In this document: positions 45,866 through 54,585 of the stretch, piece by piece | How the letters are laid out: every line of letters begins with the position of its first letter | How positions within the stretch are numbered: position 1 is the first letter of the stretch | NCBI GenBank assembly: GCA_001305115.1 | Contig: BCAA01000001.1 | Coordinates: forward strand, 248,001-312,000 | Length of the DNA: 64,000 nucleotides | Direction: 5' to 3' | Source of the DNA: Clostridia bacterium UC5.1-1E11 | GTDB taxonomy: Bacteria > Bacillota > Clostridia > Oscillospirales > Acutalibacteraceae | The notes under the pieces: model-generated | Database searches by the model: none | What the model saw: only the letters and a program-made list of their open reading frames with translations | What the model was told of the DNA's origin: nothing | Program-made: the position numbers and the translations under genes

Positions 45866-47872
45866 ATGAATCAGGCAGAAGAAGCAAAACTGTTGGAGCA
45901 GATCGAACGGTGGAATGATGTGGACGAGTTTTCCCGATGTATTGACGCCATTGAAGCCATTCCGGAACAGGAGCGAGGCTATCTGCTGACTCTCAAACTG
46001 AGCCGGGCATACAGCAATCTGGCCGTGTTGAGCGACAACAGCGCCCATGGCGAGGATGGCGAAGTGGACGGGGAACTTCTCCGGCACGCCATCCGGCTGC
46101 TGGAGTCCATCCGCTCCCAGGGTGAGAACGACCCCTACTGGAACGCCCGCATGGGATATTCCTGCCTGATGGCATACAGCTCCGCCGCCACCGCCTATGA
46201 ATATGCCAAACGCTGGCTGGCCTTAGCCCCGGATGATCCGGATGCCCAAAAGCTGGTGCTGGACTGCGAAAAATATCTGGAGGAGGAAAAAGCCTTGGAA
46301 CTTGATTTGCAAGAGCGGACGGAGATCATCCGGGAGGAAACCCCCGATGATGACATCCTTGGTTTTGTGCGGTTACATATTGACCAGTATTTTGGCGTCT
46401 ATTCAGAGATGATCCATGATGACTCTGACCCAGAGTATCCTCTGGATATTGTCATCATCGCCCCTCGCTTGGAGCATGATTATTACACACTGGTCACCAT
46501 TGGCCTGAGCCGGTGCCGGATGAATTTTCCGGAGGAGCGGCGGGAGGAAAAGCTGGAGCGTGCGGAGCTGCTCATCAACCTGCCCCGGGACTGGAAGCTG
46601 ACAAAGGCGGACTGCCGGGAGGAGCGGTGGAGTTGGCCTATTCGGATGCTGCTGGCCACCGCCCGCTTCCCCATGGAGGACCCGGAGGTGGGGCTGGAAT
46701 CCAGAACCACGCTGATGGAGGGCGAGGATGGCGTCCCCTTTGCGAAGGACACGGACTTGCGGGGCGCAATCTTGCTCTGGCCTGGTCCGTTTGGGCAGGA
46801 TGCCTTTGCCTGCTGCCTGCCAGACGGCGAGGAAGTCAACTTCTATCAGGTAATCCCCCTCTATCGCGAGGAGATCCAGTATAAGCTGGAACGCGGTGCG
46901 GACGCTCTGCTGGACCTCTGTCCGGACGAAAGTTTGGAAGTGATCGATCCTCACCGGCTGAATGTGGTCACCGACTGGGAGAAGATCGGCTATGATCCGG
47001 CAGAGATGGACAACGCCGAAACCCATTTGAAAAAGATTCAAGACCTCCATCTGCCGGTGAACGAGCTGGCGGCCTACAATTTGATGGCCTTTTATTTGGG
47101 CTGGACTATGAAACGGGGCCAGATGAGCAACCCGTTCCTCTCCCGGTATCGGGAGGTGGTGGAGGCGGTCCGGTCCGGAGAAGGACTGGACCTGCGGGCA
47201 TTCATCCGGGACGAGCTGAATGGGAAATTGTCCACCCAGTTCTTTGACCGGAGAGGCTCCAGCTTTGCCCAGTGGTATGCCCAGGACAACCGCTCCAACC
47301 CCTATGTCTACCGCCGGGACTGCCGGAACATCGCCCTGGCCGGGCTGGAGGGCCGCACCTGGAGCAGCATCGCGGAAGAAGAAGCGGCCTACCTGTTCCT
47401 GTCCTATACGGAGCAGAACCGCTGGAGTATAGAGCAGCTTCTGGATGAGCGGTTCGAGGCGTTTCTGAAGACAGAATTTGTAGACGACCCAGAGGAGCGT
47501 GTCGCGCAGGCGGCGAAAGGCAAACCCGCCGTCATTTCTGACTGGGATGGCCCTCTCGTCTGCTACGCCTCCGACCGGGTCGCTCAGGATGGGTGTAAGG
47601 TGCGGCTCATAGATCGCTTGTTCCCCGAGCGCGAGGATATGGGCTGGGAGAGTGGCTGGGCCCTCTACTCTGGAGATGAGGACGAAGTGTATGGCGAAGG
47701 CAATGAATACTATAAGTCGCACTGCGGCTACTACGATATCCGGGACATCTGCCGTATCGACCCGGACATTATCCCGTTTCTGAACCTGCCCTATGGTACC
47801 ACACAGATGCTTGGTGAAGATGGAGCATGGTATGAAGTGATAGACGAGGACGAAGGTGAGGAAGAAGCCTAA
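45866..47872 (+). CDS. TPR-SUFU-DUF2185 fused immunity-type protein
   Basis: The largest array gene, 668 residues. Residues 1-150 are TPR-like helices (YLLTLKLSRAYSNLAVL, PYWNARMGYSCL). About 165-360 form a SUFU (suppressor-of-fused) domain: PEYPLDIVIIAPRLEHDYYTL, TIGLSR, RAELLINLPRDWKL, WPIRMLLATARFPME, AILLWPG, VNFYQVIPLYREEI. A helical segment follows (about 385-540), then a DUF2185 domain (about 555-660) with ALYSGDEDE, YYDIRDICRIDPDIIPFLNLPYG. SUFU and DUF2185 are each established immunity domains; here they are in one chain, which suggests protection against more than one toxin. Confidence 0.8.
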   Translation: MNQAEEAKLLEQIERWNDVDEFSRCIDAIEAIPEQERGYLLTLKLSRAYSNLAVLSDNSAHGEDGEVDGELLRHAIRLLESIRSQGENDPYWNARMGYSCLMAYSSAATAYEYAKRWLALAPDDPDAQKLVLDCEKYLEEEKALELDLQERTEIIREETPDDDILGFVRLHIDQYFGVYSEMIHDDSDPEYPLDIVIIAPRLEHDYYTLVTIGLSRCRMNFPEERREEKLERAELLINLPRDWKLTKADCREERWSWPIRMLLATARFPMEDPEVGLESRTTLMEGEDGVPFAKDTDLRGAILLWPGPFGQDAFACCLPDGEEVNFYQVIPLYREEIQYKLERGADALLDLCPDESLEVIDPHRLNVVTDWEKIGYDPAEMDNAETHLKKIQDLHLPVNELAAYNLMAFYLGWTMKRGQMSNPFLSRYREVVEAVRSGEGLDLRAFIRDELNGKLSTQFFDRRGSSFAQWYAQDNRSNPYVYRRDCRNIALAGLEGRTWSSIAEEEAAYLFLSYTEQNRWSIEQLLDERFEAFLKTEFVDDPEERVAQAAKGKPAVISDWDGPLVCYASDRVAQDGCKVRLIDRLFPEREDMGWESGWALYSGDEDEVYGEGNEYYKSHCGYYDIRDICRIDPDIIPFLNLPYGTTQMLGEDGAWYEVIDEDEGEEEA

Positions 47873-48097
47873 ATGAACAGCGAACAGATCACAGCTTTTT
47901 TGCAGGCACATTGGGAGTGGTTGACTTTGATCATGGGTATTGTGTCTGTGGCTGGTTCAATTCTGAATTGGAACTGGATGTGCGACCCTGCCGGCAAGCC
48001 GGACTCCCACCGCTATGGCCGTGGCTCCCGCCGGGTGCATTTCTTTTTGCTGGGGATCGTGCTGATTGTGATCAGTATCATGTCTTGGGTGTTGTAA
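47873..48097 (+). CDS. Imm17-like small membrane protein
   Basis: A 74-residue protein starting directly after the previous stop (TAA-ATG). Two hydrophobic helices (about 16-35 LTLIMGIVSVAGSIL and 55-73 FFLLGIVLIVISIMSWVL) flank a polar loop NWNWMCDPAGKPDSHRYGRG. Size, topology and the loop fit the Imm17 family of two-helix immunity proteins, which would sit in the membrane and block a membrane-acting toxin. Translation is probably coupled to the upstream gene. Confidence 0.75.
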   Translation: MNSEQITAFLQAHWEWLTLIMGIVSVAGSILNWNWMCDPAGKPDSHRYGRGSRRVHFFLLGIVLIVISIMSWVL

Positions 48098-48110
48098 GGA
48101 GGACGAAACG

Positions 48111-48650
48111 ATGACTGAAAAATATCCCACCTGGCTCACCGGCCATGTGAAAGAATGGGCGGAGAAGCGACTGCCCACCGTAACATTGTGTTCCGCCACT
48201 GGCAATGAACTGCTGGAGGTTTGGTATTACGGAGATTTGCTCACGGTGAACGGAGAGCCCCAACCCTATATTGCAGATAGTGATGAGGCACCCGGACTGG
48301 TGGCAGCCCGTGACCCGGAGAGCGGCGAGGAGTTCGTCATCTTCGATGGCGGGCGGCATGGCTATGACAATCTGTTCTGCGATGAACACGATCCAGCCAA
48401 ACTGGAACACCGTCCCCTCAAGCGGTATGAGGTCCCTGCCTCCAAGCTGGTGCTGGAGCTGGGTTACAGCATTGACTATGAGGACGAAAAAGAGGACTTC
48501 GAGCCGGACGAGGCAGATACCGTGGAACTGATCAACGGTGAGCGGATGCCCTGGGAGCAGGTCAAGCGGGACGGCATCGACTACATTGCGCTTTACTATG
48601 TGGACGAGAAAGGGAAACAAGTCCAGATTTTGGACGCGGAGCTGGCATGA
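48111..48650 (+). CDS. Array protein of unknown family (179 aa)
   Basis: A 179-residue acidic soluble protein with AAGGAGG upstream. Features: AWAEKRLPTVTL-like N terminus, a central DPESGEEFVIFDGGRHGYDNLFCDEH and a C-terminal IDYIALYYVDEKGKQVQI strand-rich region. I do not recognise the family. Position inside the array suggests an immunity role, but that is inference only. Confidence 0.6.
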   Translation: MTEKYPTWLTGHVKEWAEKRLPTVTLCSATGNELLEVWYYGDLLTVNGEPQPYIADSDEAPGLVAARDPESGEEFVIFDGGRHGYDNLFCDEHDPAKLEHRPLKRYEVPASKLVLELGYSIDYEDEKEDFEPDEADTVELINGERMPWEQVKRDGIDYIALYYVDEKGKQVQILDAELA

Positions 48651-48691
48651 GTACAGCCATTCCATTCTTCGACAATCCGAGGAGGTGTTCC

Positions 48692-48904
48692 ATGACCCAA
48701 GAAGAACAGATCCGTCTCTACCGGCTCATGGAAAAGCTCAACTGGTTTTTCCACCAGGAGATGCACTACTTGGACCGGGAGACGGCGGAAAAGACCGCAC
48801 GGGAGTGTTATCCGGAGATCCGGGAGTTCACATACGATATTTTGTGGAATGACCTGTCCAAAGAAGCGCAGGAGCGGCTCTTGGATGAGGAGGAATGCCT
48901 GTGA
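48692..48904 (+). CDS. Small helical array protein (70 aa)
   Basis: MTQEEQIRLYRLMEKLNWFFHQ starts after a strong AGGAGGT, 5 nt away. An in-frame ATG at 48647, which overlaps the previous stop, would add 15 residues but has a weaker site. The protein is short, charged and helical, with no recognised family. It overlaps the next gene by 4 nt. Confidence 0.55.
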   Translation: MTQEEQIRLYRLMEKLNWFFHQEMHYLDRETAEKTARECYPEIREFTYDILWNDLSKEAQERLLDEEECL

Positions 48905-49311
48905 ATACGCTGATTTGCTCTTTTGATGGCCTGCACGACAACAGGGTCCTGCGCTACTGCGCTGACTTTGAAGCCCATACCCTGTACATGGATACCCAGA
49001 CCGAGGCCGGAGAGAAAGTATCCGTTCACTTCACCGGCCTGTTGGCCCATTGGTTTGAGAATGTGATTCAGGACAACATCCTCTTTGGAATGGATGAAAT
49101 TAGTGTGGAAGGATTTTTTGAGCAGTACAAAGACCTGCTGGACAGGACCATCCCTTACGGATTTCCTGGCTGTTGCAGCATTGAGGAACTGCGGGAGCGG
49201 ATGGAGCGGGAGAAAATCCGGTCATTCGTCATCGACGCCTCCCTTGGGCTGTGTGGATTTGTGCTGGCTAAGGAGGTGGAAATACAATGTCAATCACCGC
49301 TTATAAAATAG
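48901..49311 (+). CDS. Array protein of unknown family (136 aa)
   Basis: A GTG start at 48901 has AGGAGG 8 nt upstream, preferred over an ATG 6 nt earlier that lies too close to that site. The product reads VNTLICSFDGLHDNRVLRYCADF then ALHFTGLLAHWFENVIQDNIL-type helices. The C terminus GLCGFVLAKEVEIQC overlaps the next gene by 25 nt. No family recognised. Confidence 0.55.
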   Translation: MNTLICSFDGLHDNRVLRYCADFEAHTLYMDTQTEAGEKVSVHFTGLLAHWFENVIQDNILFGMDEISVEGFFEQYKDLLDRTIPYGFPGCCSIEELRERMEREKIRSFVIDASLGLCGFVLAKEVEIQCQSPLIK

Positions 49312-49874
49312 AAGCCGCCGGACATGACCGAACCGGCAAGGACTTCGGCTATGTGAATATCATGTACCGCTATGGCAACAAGCAGTCCTGTCCCCGGCCG
49401 GATCCGTGCGAGAAAATGGAAGTTATGTGGGCGGATGAGAGCGTCTACGGGCCACCTGCTCCCGGCAGCAAGGTGGGCGATTTTATACAGACATGGCTAA
49501 TGGGCTCCTGGAACTGCGGGGTGTTTACCCACCGGGAGATCGCCCAGCGGCTCATGGATACCTTCACCGGACTGAAGATCAAGGAGCTGGAATGGTTCGA
49601 GAACCCCAGAGAAAAAACGCTGAAAAATGGCAAGCCCCGTGCCCGTCGGGCTAAATGGCTGCCGGAGCGGGAGGTGGATCTGGTGTACCTCTACTCCGAC
49701 CACTATCTTGACGCAAGAAATCCGACTCCCGCTGAAACCGACTTTTTTACCGTCACAAGGATGGATTCCTGGGGCATGAGCACCTGGTTCATGTGTACCC
49801 CGGGGGCCGCCGAACAGCTAATCGCCATGGATTTTGATAATTTGACTGTCAAGGAAATAACCGTTATGGGATAG
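49287..49874 (+). CDS. Array protein of unknown family (195 aa)
   Basis: Its start (GGAGGT, 9 nt upstream) lies inside the previous gene. The 195-residue protein is mostly beta by composition, with YVNIMYRYGNKQSC near the start and FTVTRMDSWGMSTWFMCTPGAAEQL near the end. Not recognised; small soluble immunity-type size. Confidence 0.55.
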   Translation: MSITAYKIEAAGHDRTGKDFGYVNIMYRYGNKQSCPRPDPCEKMEVMWADESVYGPPAPGSKVGDFIQTWLMGSWNCGVFTHREIAQRLMDTFTGLKIKELEWFENPREKTLKNGKPRARRAKWLPEREVDLVYLYSDHYLDARNPTPAETDFFTVTRMDSWGMSTWFMCTPGAAEQLIAMDFDNLTVKEITVMG

Positions 49875-49884
49875 GAGGAAACAG

Positions 49885-51033
49885 ATGATGACTTTGGAGC
49901 AACTGCCCCCGAAGGGCGTAAAGCGAGAACAGGCTATTTTGGAGCTGGGCAAGGAGGAAGCCAACGGCGAACTGCTTCTCCAGCTTGTGAATACAGAAAA
50001 GGGCAAGTGCAAAACAGCTGCTCAGAAGGCTCTGGCACAGCTGGAGTATGCCCCCGCCGCCCCTCTTTGGGCCAAGCTGGTCAAGGGCAAATGGATGGGC
50101 AGCCATATCATGTCGAATGCCTGCTCTGACTGTGTATCGGAGCAGATCGCCCCGGTCATCCTCAAGACCCTCTCCCAGTTGCTCTCTGAGGCGGACACAA
50201 AGCCACTGGAAGACAAGCAGGTAGAACAGTTGAATTTCTGCTTTTATTTGATGTTGGGGAAAGCCTCTCCGAAGATGCTGGAGGTGTATCGTTTTCTGGC
50301 GGAAAACACAGAAAGGATCGCCCAACTGAAACACGCCCCATTTTATGACGGCGATAACTGCATCTCGTGGAGGCTTTCAGAAGGGCTTGGGCTTTCCAAC
50401 GCGAGGCCGAAGGAAATGGAGAAAATTCCTGCCGTAGTACTGACTGCCTCCCTAATCCGCAACCCGGATGAGCGGCTGCAAGCATTGGCCGATGAGCTGA
50501 ATGAACGTTACGGCGGAAGCTGGCTGATCCCGGTCTTTATGAAGGCAATCATCACCCAGACCAAGGAACAGATGTACGAAACCTATTCTCCGCTTTTGGA
50601 CACGCCGAAGAGGGGCTATTTGTTCACCGCTCTGGGGATGCTGGATTACCGTTGCTATCCGGACGACTGGACCTTTGAACGCTCTGGCCCCGATGGAATG
50701 ATCGCTCTGATTTTCTGGGGAGATTACCGCTATGGAGCCTATGACATGGGTTTCGTGTTTGAACGTTATGTGGATCTGGATGAGCGGTGGCTCTTTGATT
50801 TGGCAAAAGACCCGGAGGGCCGCAAGCCCACTGTGACATGGCAGACTTACAACCGGGGCGGAGTTCTGTACGAAAGTTACGACGAAATGTTCATCAGCTT
50901 GCTGCCCCGCAAGGTGGAGAACCCAGAATTGAAGCGTGTTCTGCGGGACTACTTCCGCATCCGCGGTCAGAAAAAGAAGGTGGCAAAGAGCGTCACCGTT
51001 TACCAGGATGCTGCCGAGCGATTCGGAGATTAA
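49885..51033 (+). CDS. HEAT-repeat-like array protein
   Basis: A 382-residue all-helical protein. The N-terminal REQAILELGKEEANGELLLQLVNTEKGKCKTAAQKALAQLEYAPAAPLWAKLV and later segments have the Leu/Ala spacing of HEAT/ARM repeats. The C-terminal third (YPDDWTFERSGPDGMIALIFWGDYRYG) is different and may be a separate domain. GGAGG precedes the ATG. HEAT proteins are recurrent partners in immunity arrays. Confidence 0.6.
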   Translation: MMTLEQLPPKGVKREQAILELGKEEANGELLLQLVNTEKGKCKTAAQKALAQLEYAPAAPLWAKLVKGKWMGSHIMSNACSDCVSEQIAPVILKTLSQLLSEADTKPLEDKQVEQLNFCFYLMLGKASPKMLEVYRFLAENTERIAQLKHAPFYDGDNCISWRLSEGLGLSNARPKEMEKIPAVVLTASLIRNPDERLQALADELNERYGGSWLIPVFMKAIITQTKEQMYETYSPLLDTPKRGYLFTALGMLDYRCYPDDWTFERSGPDGMIALIFWGDYRYGAYDMGFVFERYVDLDERWLFDLAKDPEGRKPTVTWQTYNRGGVLYESYDEMFISLLPRKVENPELKRVLRDYFRIRGQKKKVAKSVTVYQDAAERFGD

Positions 51034-51053
51034 GCAGGAATGGAGGAACTGGC

Positions 51054-51395
51054 ATGATCGGGACAGATGAAAACCGGGCGGTGCTCCATGTGGAGGTCAT
51101 CTTCTGGAGTGGTAAGCGAAAGACTCCCCCCAGCTTGGCCAGCGAAAAGTATAGTCCCCATCTTGTAGCCACAGGAACCACTGAATATCTGGGCGTATGC
51201 TTCTTGGATGGGACTGAATGTGCGTTTGATGAACCGGCTTTTGGGAATGCCCAACCCCTCTACCCGGATACCGTGGACTATGGCCCGCTGGAAAACAATG
51301 TGGAATTCTTGATTTATGAAGGGGCCAATGCCATTGGCAAAGGCCGGGTGCTGGGCAGAACCGTTCCCTATAAAGTAAAGCAACGGAGAAAGTAG
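51054..51395 (+). CDS. Small beta-barrel protein, EF-Tu domain-like
   Basis: A 113-residue protein with AATGGAGG upstream. SPHLVATGTTEYLGVCFLDG and VEFLIYEGANAIGKGRVLG resemble the C-terminal beta-barrel of EF-Tu, where a similar EG-x-x-x-G-x-G turn occurs. This is a weak similarity by eye. If right, it could be a decoy of a translation-factor-targeting toxin; nothing in the sequence proves that. Confidence 0.5.
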   Translation: MIGTDENRAVLHVEVIFWSGKRKTPPSLASEKYSPHLVATGTTEYLGVCFLDGTECAFDEPAFGNAQPLYPDTVDYGPLENNVEFLIYEGANAIGKGRVLGRTVPYKVKQRRK

Positions 51396-51402
51396 GCGTC
51401 CT

Positions 51403-52482
51403 ATGTATGAAATTGGAACGATTGGCCGTTGGGAGACCCTCCCGGAAACGGCGGCCGCCATCTGTGACCATGACACTCCCAAGCTGGAGGCACTGCTCCA
51501 AGGCGGGTTGAATCTCAATGCTCCCATCCAGCTCAGCGAATATATCAAGCTGATGCCGCTGGAGATCGCGGTTTTCCGGAATGATGTGCCGATGATCCAC
51601 TTCCTTCTGGAACATGGAGCTGACCCCGACCTAGCAGTGGAACAGCCACTGCTGCTCACCGCCATTCGCTGCTGTGCTCCGGATGTGGCATCCCTTTTTG
51701 CTGGGCAGGCCACAAAATTCACTCCCGACCAGAAACGACGGGCTTTCGAGGAAGTTCGCTGGGGCAAGCGCCCGGAGAATATCCCCGTACTGGAGCAGGC
51801 CGGGATCACGGTGGTTAAGTTCGGCGGCGAGGCGTTCCGGGCAGCTGTGTCCGATGGATACGCCGAGCTCGCCCAGCTGCTTCTGGAAAAAGGGGCGGAC
51901 ATCAATTACCACAAGCCGGACATGGTGTTTCCTTACGCCTCCACCCCCGTCACCGAGGCCGCCCGCTCCAACGATTTTCCCATGGTGCGTTGGCTCGTCG
52001 AACAAGGGGCGGACATCACCATTGCCGACAAGTATGGTGACCGCCCCTACACCGTAGCGGTTCAGGAGAAGAACCAGGAGATGGCCGACTACCTAAAGGC
52101 CCTGGAACCGGAGGACTGGCACAACGAACAGGAAAAGGTCCGGCAGCTCATGCTTTACAAGCTGCCTGCCAAGCTGGTGGAATACTTAAAGGCCGGTCCC
52201 CTGCGGCTGGAATTTCCGGAACAGGAACTGGTGAAATGGGCGGAGCTCTACTCCTTCATGGATGTGCAGGGAATGACCTGGAAGCGGAAGAAGCTGCTCT
52301 CCCTCATGGTGAAGATGGACAACTACAGCGACTTCTTGCTGCTGTGGAGCCCCAGGGACAAAAAGCTGTGGTATCTGGACATCGAGCACGAGGAATTCCA
52401 CCCCCTGGCCAAATGGGACGACTTTATTGCAAACCCCGGTCGTTATCTCAATGGGATGGTTGAGGGTGAGTTTGAGGAATAA
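51403..52482 (+). CDS. Ankyrin-repeat protein
   Basis: A 359-residue protein with at least three ankyrin repeats: MPLEIAVFRNDVPMIHFLLEHGADP, EAFRAAVSDGYAELAQLLLEKGADIN, TPVTEAARSNDFPMVRWLVEQGADI plus a half repeat ending MADYLKALEP (about residues 45-235). The last 120 residues form a different domain (WAELYSFMDVQGMTWKRKK...DKKLWYLDIEHEEFHPLAKWDDFIANPGRYL), with the look of an SUKH-type end. Ankyrin-immunity fusions are known in these loci. Confidence 0.8.
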   Translation: MYEIGTIGRWETLPETAAAICDHDTPKLEALLQGGLNLNAPIQLSEYIKLMPLEIAVFRNDVPMIHFLLEHGADPDLAVEQPLLLTAIRCCAPDVASLFAGQATKFTPDQKRRAFEEVRWGKRPENIPVLEQAGITVVKFGGEAFRAAVSDGYAELAQLLLEKGADINYHKPDMVFPYASTPVTEAARSNDFPMVRWLVEQGADITIADKYGDRPYTVAVQEKNQEMADYLKALEPEDWHNEQEKVRQLMLYKLPAKLVEYLKAGPLRLEFPEQELVKWAELYSFMDVQGMTWKRKKLLSLMVKMDNYSDFLLLWSPRDKKLWYLDIEHEEFHPLAKWDDFIANPGRYLNGMVEGEFEE

Positions 52483-52493
52483 GGAGCAAGGCC

Positions 52494-53114
52494 ATGACAT
52501 CAATAGACTTTCTGAACAAGGTACATAAAAGCCTGGATTCGCAGGAATACCGGCTCTCTTTTTCACCGGCCAAGTCCAAGAACTATATGCTGTACTGCAA
52601 CGGCAACTTTATCGGCGGCCTGTTCGATGAGGAGCTGTGTTTCGTCTATGCCAATGGTGTGAGCGAACTGCTGGGGCGGCCGGACCCCATCTACCGCGGC
52701 TACTCCAGCACCGCCCAACATAGGATGCTGGTGATTCCAGAGGAACATTGGGAGAAGGCGCTGAAACTGCTCTATGCCGAGAAATTTGACTGGAACCGTT
52801 TGGTGTATGACATCACCTATACCAGCATCGGCGCGGCTGTAGTGGAGGATTTCTACGATGAGAATGTGGTGTTCCTTCGGTTCTGCTTTGAAAAGGAACT
52901 ACTGAAAAAGAATCCTCTGGACCGGCAGGGCCGTATCCTTCGGATGGTCTATATCAACCAGGACCTGACAGAAGCGGGCAAATATCTGTTTCCCAGACTG
53001 CTGCACAAATTCCTTGCTTTTTCAGATCGCAACGGGAAAACCAGTCTGGAAACCATGCTGAAACGGTGGTACACCGCGCTGGAGAAGGAATACCGCAGCC
53101 AGACAGAGGGATAA
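52494..53114 (+). CDS. TfoX-N-like two-part array protein
   Basis: A 206-residue protein. The first 90 residues (NYMLYCNGNFIGGLFDEELCFVYANG...HRMLVIPEEHWEKALKLLYAEKF) resemble the TfoX N-terminal fold that also occurs in small stand-alone proteins. The rest (KEYRSQTEG at the end) is helical and unrecognised. No competence link is implied. AAGGAGC precedes the ATG. Confidence 0.5.
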   Translation: MTSIDFLNKVHKSLDSQEYRLSFSPAKSKNYMLYCNGNFIGGLFDEELCFVYANGVSELLGRPDPIYRGYSSTAQHRMLVIPEEHWEKALKLLYAEKFDWNRLVYDITYTSIGAAVVEDFYDENVVFLRFCFEKELLKKNPLDRQGRILRMVYINQDLTEAGKYLFPRLLHKFLAFSDRNGKTSLETMLKRWYTALEKEYRSQTEG

Positions 53115-53127
53115 GGAGGAAAGCGGC

Positions 53128-53721
53128 ATGACAGAAGAAAATAGAACCTATATCACCCATCTCAAGGTCGCTGATGTCCCGTGGCATCGGCTCACCACAG
53201 CCTATGGCCGGGGGACGGATTTTCCCGCTCACCTGGCGGTGCTGGAGCAGATGAAAAATCCGAAAGCAGTCAAAAAGGCCCTTTACAAGCTCACCGCCAA
53301 TATGGAGCACCAGAGTACCCTGTGGCACGCCACCCCTTTCGGCATGGTGTTCCTGAGCCGGATTCTGGAGAAGGCCCTTACAGAGAGCGGCCAGAACCCC
53401 GTAGCCCATTTCCTTGCCGGGGAGCTGCTGGACTTCTTTGCCTGTATCCTCCAGTGCTTCCACGATGGAGATAGGATGGAACACGCCGACCCGCTGCCTC
53501 TGTTCTCCGACTTGCTGAAGGAAGAATATCTGTGGTCGGAGGAATATGACGAGGAAGAAGACGAGATGCGCTACGAGGAGGACGAAGTCTTCCCCGCGGA
53601 CTTGTTTTACAGCTTCTATTACTACTCCTGGCAGGCGGTGCTGGCTTACCGGGGCGCACTGGAGCAGGAAGTTTCTCCGGAGTTTGCCCCCAAGATGGCG
53701 GCAGTTCTGGAAGGGCTGTAA
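53128..53721 (+). CDS. Array protein of unknown family (197 aa)
   Basis: A 197-residue protein with TAAGGAGG upstream, starting MTEENRTYITHLKVADVPWHRLTTAYGRGTDFP. It is helical, with a highly acidic patch EEYDEEEDEMRYEEDEV (about 136-152), a common mark of proteins that bind basic nuclease toxins. No named family recalled. Confidence 0.55.
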   Translation: MTEENRTYITHLKVADVPWHRLTTAYGRGTDFPAHLAVLEQMKNPKAVKKALYKLTANMEHQSTLWHATPFGMVFLSRILEKALTESGQNPVAHFLAGELLDFFACILQCFHDGDRMEHADPLPLFSDLLKEEYLWSEEYDEEEDEMRYEEDEVFPADLFYSFYYYSWQAVLAYRGALEQEVSPEFAPKMAAVLEGL

Positions 53722-53735
53722 AGGAGGTTGCGCCG

Positions 53736-54575
53736 ATGTTTGAGGAATTCTATGAGATGTACGAACCCGAGGAGCAGGAAGTGGTCGCTCTGATCAATCG
53801 CTGCATTGGGGGCGGATATAACTGGAAAGGCAACTTTTGGGAAATGACCGTTGTGACACTGGGCATGGTGTTCTGTGACACCGGCAAGGTCATCACCAAA
53901 GAGGAGCGGCTGGATTGGCCGGTCACCGATGAGGAACGCAATAGCGACAAGGGCTGGGGACGCTTTCAAAGCGAGCAGATCTGCCGCCTCAAAATCCGCC
54001 GGATGAAGGAAGAATGGGCAAAGGGTCTGGTGGTGCGGCCCTGGTGTATCTCCCAGGTGGTCAAGGCCCATGAGGTCTGCCCGGAGCTTCAAGCCATTCT
54101 GGACGAATACTACAAGCCGGTGGTTGTCCAGGACGAGGTGCTGGGTGAGCTGACGCTGAACAAGGACTATGATACCTTTGAGGGCGAGATACAGTGGTGC
54201 GGAAAAGATGTGAATCTTTCTCTGGAGGTCAATGCCGAGAGCAAGCCCTCCTGGACCCGCGCACGCAGCGCCGCCAAGAAACTGCTGGCCGACTGCGAAA
54301 CCTGGGACAAGGCCATGCGGGAGTTTGCGGCCAAGAGTCTGACCGGGCTTGCCAACGACTGGCTCTCCCAGGATGAGGAAAATCCCCGCAATCCGGAAAC
54401 AGACCCCATCACAGAGGAAGAACTTGCCCGGCGAATCAGCCTGATCGACCTGATCGTCACCTCCGGCGGCAGCTTCACCGCCTATTTTGACTGCGATGAG
54501 ATGTTCACCGACCATGCGGTGGTGGTCTATGGCTCCATGAAAAAGGGCGTCAAAGATGCCTACATTGAGGGGTAA
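53736..54575 (+). CDS. DUF2262 family protein B
   Basis: A 279-residue paralogue of the protein at 44690-45532; the C-terminal halves share DEVLGELTLNKDYDTFEG, KDVNLSLEV, SWTRARSAAKKLLAD, WDKAMREFAAKSLTGLANDWL, TDPITEEELARRI and GGSFTAYFDCDEMF. Their N-terminal halves also correspond. Separate location 9 kb away suggests either old duplication or separate gains. AGGAGG precedes the ATG. Confidence 0.75.
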   Translation: MFEEFYEMYEPEEQEVVALINRCIGGGYNWKGNFWEMTVVTLGMVFCDTGKVITKEERLDWPVTDEERNSDKGWGRFQSEQICRLKIRRMKEEWAKGLVVRPWCISQVVKAHEVCPELQAILDEYYKPVVVQDEVLGELTLNKDYDTFEGEIQWCGKDVNLSLEVNAESKPSWTRARSAAKKLLADCETWDKAMREFAAKSLTGLANDWLSQDEENPRNPETDPITEEELARRISLIDLIVTSGGSFTAYFDCDEMFTDHAVVVYGSMKKGVKDAYIEG

Positions 54576-54585
54576 GGGATTGCCT

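Noticed and set aside
44627-46087. A 486-codon open frame on the minus strand
   Set aside because: It lies entirely opposite DUF2262 A and neighbours, has no ribosome-binding site and reads as low-complexity antisense of G+C-rich coding DNA.
46403-47911. A 502-codon open frame on the minus strand
   Set aside because: It is the antisense of the TPR-SUFU-DUF2185 gene; the sense strand has clear domains and a strong start.
51030-51905. A 291-codon minus-strand frame
   Set aside because: Antisense of the ankyrin gene and its neighbour; Ser/Ala-rich composition and no start site.
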